A DNA stretch of 64,000 nt from Hemibagrus wyckioides (lineage: Eukaryota; Chordata; Actinopteri; Siluriformes; Bagridae): positions 8,054,405-8,118,404 of the forward strand of contig NC_080732.1 of NCBI RefSeq assembly GCF_019097595.1. The letters are read 5' to 3'. The notes beneath the pieces were generated by a model. The model worked only from the letters and a program-made list of their open reading frames with translations. It was not told the origin of the DNA and made no database searches. Shown in pieces: positions 51,336-64,000 of this stretch (the stretch's first letter is position 1; every line of letters begins with the position of its first letter). The position numbers and the translations under genes were made by a program.

Positions 51336-51363
51336 ATACACACACACACACACACACACACAC
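51336..51363. repeat. (CA)n dinucleotide repeat next to a splice donor
   Basis: About thirteen CA units. On the gene's strand this is (TG)n starting some 50 bp downstream of the donor beside 51411. TG repeats near splice sites are known binding sites for TDP-43-type and CELF-type factors; any such role here is inference. Confidence 0.93.
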
Positions 51364-51410
51364 TCATGCACACAGTAAAACACCCACTCACACATGCACA
51401 AGTTTCCTAC

Positions 51411-51611
51411 CGGGTGTGTTGAGTAGACGTGACGAGCGGCAGGTGTAAGCAATGTGTTGCTCGCAGTGTTCTGCAGCATCTGTAATGGCACTGATCTGCT
51501 CTACGGTAGCACTGTAGTTTACATGCAGCACTGTGCGTCTCTCCCTGCTTGAACCTGAGACAGTCGTTTGAGCTGGCAGGCTGTTCACCACCATCGTCCA
51601 CACCTTATCCT
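51411..51611 (-). CDS. Caspr2 exon: middle of the fibrinogen-like region
   Basis: Fourth cntnap2 exon in transcript order. AACAACAG precedes 51611 and GTAGG follows 51411. The 201-nt exon opens with AG, completing GAG (Glu) with the G from the previous exon. It carries 66 codons and closes with the G of the split Asp codon. The peptide starts EDKVWTMVVNSLPAQT, then has NYSATVEQISAITDAAEHC and CRSSRLLNTP. The QISAITD-x-AE-x-CEQ and RLLNTP signatures are those of Caspr2. The segment between them and EDKVW (SGSSRERRTVLHV) looks the least conserved part of the window's protein. NYS is a possible N-glycosylation site. Extracellular. Confidence 0.97.
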
Positions 51612-53692
<2,081 letters not shown>

Positions 53693-53756
53693 CTAAAACC
53701 TGTATAAACAGTAGTGTTTCATAGAGTGCTCAGTAATTGCAAAATACATAAACACA

Positions 53757-54020
53757 ACTGCAAAGCTAAAACCACAAAAGCAAATATAAAAGCATAACAG
53801 CAGATTAAAATCTGAGAACAGCAAATAAAACACTAGCAAAATTAAAAACATATAAAAAAAAGAGCAAACCAAAATAACAGCAAAATTAAAAAAAAACCTT
53901 GAAGGAATAAACCAAAATTAAAAAATAAGCGCAAATAATCACAGAAGAGCAAATAAAAGCACTAGCAAAATTAAAAATGCAAGGGCAAACAAAATTAGCA
54001 AAATTATAAGCATAACAGCA
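53757..54020. repeat. A-rich degenerate repeat with internal duplication
   Basis: An A-rich stretch dominated by GCAAAATTAAAA and AGCAAATAAAA motifs. A longer block, AGCAAATAAAA(G)CACTAGC followed by AAAATTAAAAA, occurs near 53819 and again near 53947, about 128 bp apart, suggesting a duplicated unit. It lies about 100 bp upstream, in the sense of the gene, of the exon starting at 53655, beyond its polypyrimidine tract. Confidence 0.55.
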
Positions 54021-55079
54021 AATACTTGTTGCTAACTGGCTACAGCACATGCCATTTAGAGATACTGCAGAAAATATAGAGCTGTAGGATGTTTACACTA
54101 ATAGGAACGATGATCCTACTGAACCTACCTGCTTTTATTTTGGTTCTATTTCATGCTGTTATTGTATGTTGATTTATTTATTTTATAATTGTGAACTTTG
54201 GATGGCGTTATTATCAGTCTGTGAATGTAAAGTCATGATGTTTGGCTGTGCTGAATGATGATGTTTCAAGACAGCTAACATATGAGATGTCTTGTCATAG
54301 GAAGTAAGCATAATGCAACCAGGTAACTGTTTCATCTTCAAATGCTTTTTGTTTTTGTTTTTTTGAGGCAAAGCCGCTAATGTATTACGTAAACATTCTT
54401 CTTTATGGACTTTTTAGACAGCAACAGTCATATGTCAGCAATCATAAAGAAGCTCAAGTTAGATGTCGAGTGATTTAGCTGTAGCGTAGGTGGTGCTGTA
54501 AAGAATATGTCCTTCATGTAGTCTCGAAATCAATAGAATAATAAAAAAAAACTAGCTTCAAGGTTTGTGCTAGTCTGCATTATAAAGGCAATTCCATCAA
54601 AATGTCTGTAAACTCTAAAAGAAGAAATTCAATCTCAAGCATCCCTGTCTAGTTCCTTGTCTGCTCCATGTCTGCTTTATGCAAACAGAAGCTTTTGGGT
54701 AGGAATGCAGCTTTTTGGAGGTCATTTTAAACTTTTTCCCAACTCTCACCTCAGTGATGAGTGTGGAAGGCTTTTGCTTATGATTGAAGTTTCAAGTTTT
54801 ACAACTCAAGTTTGCCGTAATATACATGATGTCCATTTACCATGCCATACTTAGTTTGTACATTATTACGGATGCTGCATTAGCTTTACATTACATAATT
54901 ACATTAAAACTCATTAACATGATGGTATGGTCATATTTGACGTAATACTGTATAAACATTGTGAGGTATTTGTATATAACTGTGCAAGGCATTTTGCAAA
55001 TATAATGTGTGTGGATTGGAGGCAAGAAGTGTGTAAAGTTGGCATAAAATTTATTAATTTTAATCCATTAATCAGTATC

Positions 55080-55380
55080 CATTTTTCTAGCGGGGCTCAA
55101 AGTACAGGCAGGCAACATGATACAAGGGTAATCTACATATAATTGTATTTCAAATAAACAAGCGGAGATCAAAACCAGAATGTACACAGATCTACAGAAC
55201 AAGGAATTAAAAAAAGGCTCAGTAATACATAACAATAGCAAGATTTTGCAATGAGACAAAGGCAAAGGATCGGATAAACAAACTAGACTAATTAAGGGTG
55301 AACACAAAACACATGGACACAATCAGGAACACACAGGATGACAGGACAGGCAACAAAATAAAAGTGACTTGGGGAGCATG
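55080..55380. repeat. Unclassified A/C-rich repeat-like segment
   Basis: Composition and motifs (GGTGAACACAAAACACATGG, ACAGGACAGGCAACA) resemble the minus-oriented repeat at 28915-29475. I cannot show shared boundaries. A short piece with similar texture lies at 58380-58520 and another at 20880-21230. Confidence 0.3.
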
Positions 55381-55664
55381 CAAGGTGCTGAGAGGATAAA
55401 TACATAAATACAAGTAATGGCATGAATAACAGAAAAAACAACAACATTTATTTATGCTACCTGTTATTGCTCAAAAAATATTCCCCCTAAAAACAGTGAT
55501 ACTAGCTGTAGCCTGCTCCAAAAGAACCCCCACAACCAAATAAAAAATTAAACAGGTATTATGTTCCTTAAAAATATTGCTCCTCTGTGTTCACCGTAAC
55601 AAGTTAAGGCGAATGTAACACTCTTTCCTTTGAGTGTACTAAAAGCTGCTGCTGGATATGTTTA

Positions 55665-60734
<5,070 letters not shown>

Positions 60735-60897
60735 CTGTCTATAATGGCACACATATCCAGACTGACATTCTCAAAAGCTCCTATCACACCCTGCTCCACT
60801 GCTGATATGTCGGCCAGCTGATCGTCCACCTGGATGAGCTGCATGCAGCCTTGAAACGAGCGCTGCGAGGGAGATACCCGAGTCCGCAAGAAATAAC
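60735..60897 (-). CDS. Caspr2 exon: end of second laminin G domain
   Basis: First cntnap2 exon in transcript order in this window. CTGTATACAG precedes 60897 and GTAATTATCC follows 60735. The 163-nt exon opens with GT (second and third bases of a codon), has 53 codons, and ends with AG of a split Arg codon. The peptide contains [14 protein letters not shown] and [12 protein letters not shown]. The two cysteines match the C-terminal disulphide of a laminin G domain, and [14 protein letters not shown] is the best single discriminator for CNTNAP2 over the other CNTNAP members that I recall. NVS is a possible N-glycosylation site. Caspr2 is a type I membrane protein of axons that works with contactin-2 to cluster Kv1 channels at juxtaparanodes. 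Confidence 0.96.
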
Positions 60898-62904
60898 CTG
60901 TATACAGAACAGCAACAGACAAGAATCAGAACCATTTATTTCAATGTAATTAAAAAAACCTAATCTCTTTTAAAAAATTTAACTATATACTCTATTCTAC
61001 TCAACTCAGAAGGATGTGCATTTTTGTCATATGAATAAGGAGATGGCAAGCACTGAAAAAAAACCCAAAAAAACTAAATCATAAGTCTATATTTCTAATA
61101 TATCGCTGCATGAATTGTCCTAGTTGTAATTTATTGCATTAATCAGTGCAAAATCTCTTTAGTTAAAAATATGGCTTCAATCCTTATTATCTGGCAGCTT
61201 ATAAAATAGCATTTAATTTTTAGCATGATGAATTAGAAGTAACTCCCATGTTCCTCAGACAGCTCCAGGCAAGCTCCTATAGAAACTTGCCTGCTTTTAG
61301 TCATACTACTCTTTAAATAACCCCTCTACTTTTCTGAGGCTTGATCTAGCTGTAAAGAATGATAAGTTTTGTTATATTAAAATCATATTAAAATAAGTTA
61401 TCCTCACTTCTTCATCTGGCTTCCTTTGCAATTTGGCTAAAACTTAATAAAGGATAGATCTTTAAAAAATCCAGCAAAATGTCTGTCTGTAGGCACAAGA
61501 AGGACAGTGGATAGAACATACTGGTGGCAAACATGGAAAAAATTCTCATGGGCAGGTAATCTTCTATAGCATTAAGCTGTTATGTGTTTAAGCATCCCTC
61601 ACCACTCTGTTAAAGTCACCGTATGAGACGCATTATGAATATAGATGTGTTTAAAAGAAGAGCAAATCTAACATTCCATAGTGTCATAGTAATAAAAAAA
61701 GATACTGGATTCTCAGCAGATTACTTCTTAAAAAGGTTAAAATCCTACAGTCATATTTCTTTTAGCTTTAATACCATGCTATAGGCATCTTCAAGTAAAT
61801 TTCTTGAAAAGTCCTGAAAAATGTCCTAGAAATTTTTTCACAGAAAACTGTATGCACAAGACATAAATACTACGGATTTACTGGAAATCATAGAAATAAG
61901 CATGAGATCATGTAAATCTCCACCCTACTGAGTAAATACTGTATATTAACAACACTTGTCTTCTTCTTCTATGCTAATCTCATTTGCATATTATCCTATT
62001 AGCGCTAAATATTGTTTAATGTATGTTGACTGTGTTTTCTTACTTAATACTTTCCTCCTCCTAGCAAGGAGGTTGTGAAGACATAATTGAAAAACTCCTC
62101 CCTCACCTATACACTTTCATGAGAAACACCACAGGGAGGAAAACACGATGTTCTAAAAGTTATCTAGACCATCTGCTGTCTGTCTGATATGTTTTTCTGA
62201 GTGTCTGGCTGCCTAAGCAGTGGAGAGATAGAGGAGTATACGACAAGGGAAAGAAGGTCCCGGCTGTAACAACATGATAGGAAAGCAAGAAATAGTAAAA
62301 TCTGATAAGAAAGGAGAGCCCGGTAGTATCTGAATGGCTTCTACAATAGGTGTGTTCTTGAAACAATGCCAGGGGGTGGTCAATAAAGACAGGACAGAGG
62401 AGACAGGCTCCTGTTAGCTTTATGTGGATAACAGTGCAATTACTGGCTGACTTTCCACACACATTCTCATATATAATTATATCACTGAGCAGGAGGACAG
62501 CAATGACAAGCATGTGTATGTGTGTTGGTGTTAGTCTGAGGGCCAGGGGTGATTTATAAGGAACTGGGGAATATCAGCGGTTAGATTAATGAGTACCCGT
62601 GTCCTCTATATATAATTCATAACCAGCAGGTGGATTCCCTTGGGAATGCAGCGTTATGATACCGTTATCCTTATCAATAGCCAATTTAGATGTGCTCCAT
62701 GTTTTTACTCCTCATACCTTAGAAACTACTTGTATTATTGACCATATTCAATTCCTTCGACTGGATGAGTACTATAGTTATAAGATAGTTTTAGAAGAGG
62801 AACACGTTTTTGTTATATATTATATATTTATTACATTTATTATTATTTTTTTTTCTGCTGGAAGAGGTTCTTTACTTTAAGTTTCAAGTTTATTGTCATA
62901 CACA

Positions 62905-63000
62905 CTTGAACCTTTCAATCAGAAGGTTGTGAGTTCAAATCCCATGACCACCAAGCTGCCACTCTGGGCTCTTAAACTTCTATTGCTCCGTTGTGTATAT
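62905..63000 (+). mobile_element. tRNA-type SINE fragment
   Basis: Contains CTTTCAATCAGAAGGTTGTG, a B-box-like GAGTTCAAATCCCATG, ACCAAGCTGCCACTCTGGGC and TTAAACTTCTATTGCTCCGT, ending in TTGTGTATATAAAATAAA. It is the same family as the copies at 22548 and 27385, and lacks the last tail block. Confidence 0.6.
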
Positions 63001-63316
63001 AAAATAAAAAGTAACTTTTTTATGTAGTGCCAAAGTAAGCAAGTGAAATAAAATCAAACTCTGCAGTCATAAAGTCACGCAGTGTGATGTACTGGGCTTT
63101 ATGAATATATTCTAGCAAGTAAAAAACATATATATTTTAAACAATTTACCCTTGTAGCAGTCCAACAGTGTTGTATTGGGATATATTGCACATATAGTCA
63201 AGGACAGTCAGAGTCTTGTATCAGACTATTCATCAGTCAGAATCCAGTGTAAATGTAGGTGATAAATAATAAATTGTGTGGATTGTGCTAGTAGTGATGT
63301 TACTGTTGTAGTTTAA

Positions 63317-63335
63317 CACACACACACACACACAA
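63317..63335. repeat. (CA)n dinucleotide repeat
   Basis: About nine CA units, intronic. Confidence 0.9.
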
Positions 63336-64000
63336 TGTAAATCTGTACTGAGGTCTTAACAGCAAAGCCTTATTATCTTATATTATAAAATGTCCTAACA
63401 GGTTACTTGAAAACATGAAAGTTAGGGTCACATTGCACTGTGGTCTGAAAAGATGTTTGAGAGGTGTGTTATGGATTAATGAAAGTCTATTGAATTAAAT
63501 AATAATAATGTAGAGCTTCACACTTACGTAATCCATACAGTAACTACTGATTACTAGTGAATAAAGAAAATGTATTTCCTTTTTGTTAACAACTGAGAAG
63601 AAGTTTCTCTTTATTTTTCCTTAAGATGTGATAAATAAATTCTTACTGGTTATTAGTGTGGCTTTCTAGATAGAGCAAACATGATGTAGTTGAAATAAAT
63701 GTAATTTGGAATGCTGCTTGAAATATTAAAGTATGCAGAAGATTTTTATGGTTCTCTCTAGGAAACAAAGTAATAACAGCATTGCAATCATTGAAAAAAT
63801 ATGTTGTTTTTTTCCAGAAGGATCACAGTTCTAGGAAGCATTGTAAAATTGCTGTAGACTACCCACACTTTAATGAACCTCTGACAGCTGGAATCCAGCT
63901 GGTCTATTTAATTGTAGCCGCTTACCATATTTCTATGTTGATCTTTAGTTATAAGTGGTTCCACTTATTGATTAAAACAAATTCTTTTGTATTCAAATAT

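Larger units (their letters stand above)
60898..64000 (-). other. cntnap2 intron, open at right edge
   Basis: At least 3.1 kb of intron upstream, in gene sense, of the exon at 60897. It contains a SINE fragment (62905-63000) and a (CA)n run (63317-63335). No coding exon was seen, and the 117-codon minus frame at 62160-62513 has no domain or splice context. Confidence 0.75.

Noticed and set aside
62160..62513. 117-codon minus frame
   Set aside because: No domain, no matching splice phases and no Caspr2 similarity. AT-rich chance frame.

Overview
The window is non-coding-rich, AT-rich vertebrate chromosomal DNA, almost certainly from a teleost fish. Two things point there: spliced exons of a large neuronal gene, and many relics of teleost-type repeats (DANA-like SINEs, several Tc1-like families, hAT elements). 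A catfish or other otophysan is a reasonable guess, but it is only an inference.

One gene can be supported with confidence: the middle of cntnap2 (Caspr2, contactin-associated protein-like 2) on the minus strand. Six internal exons are read from high to low coordinates: 60897-60735, 55833-55727, 53655-53536, 51611-51411, 13574-13418 and 8370-8243. All have AG/GT splice sites, and the codon phases join without a break through five junctions. They encode the end of the second laminin G domain, the first EGF-like domain, the whole fibrinogen-like region and the lead-in to the third laminin G domain. The 5' and 3' parts of the gene lie outside the window. The a and b teleost paralogues cannot be told apart from this piece. 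One intron, inside the fibrinogen-like region, is about 37.8 kb.

Layout: 1-5505 is a tetranucleotide-derived satellite. 5.6-6.7 kb is a hAT element with an 8-bp target duplication. 8.2-13.6 kb holds two exons and a nested repeat (a palindromic Tc1 relic split by a second hAT relic). 13.6-51.4 kb is the giant intron, filled with SINEs, four Tc1-type remnants, a LINE tail, microsatellites and one unexplained exon-like ORF at 28.2-28.5 kb. 51.4-60.9 kb holds the other four exons with short introns. 60.9-64 kb is intron.

No promoter, transcription start, rRNA, tRNA gene, CRISPR array or bacterial-type system was seen. Repeat-family names come from recognition by eye and remembered family sequences, not from a database search.
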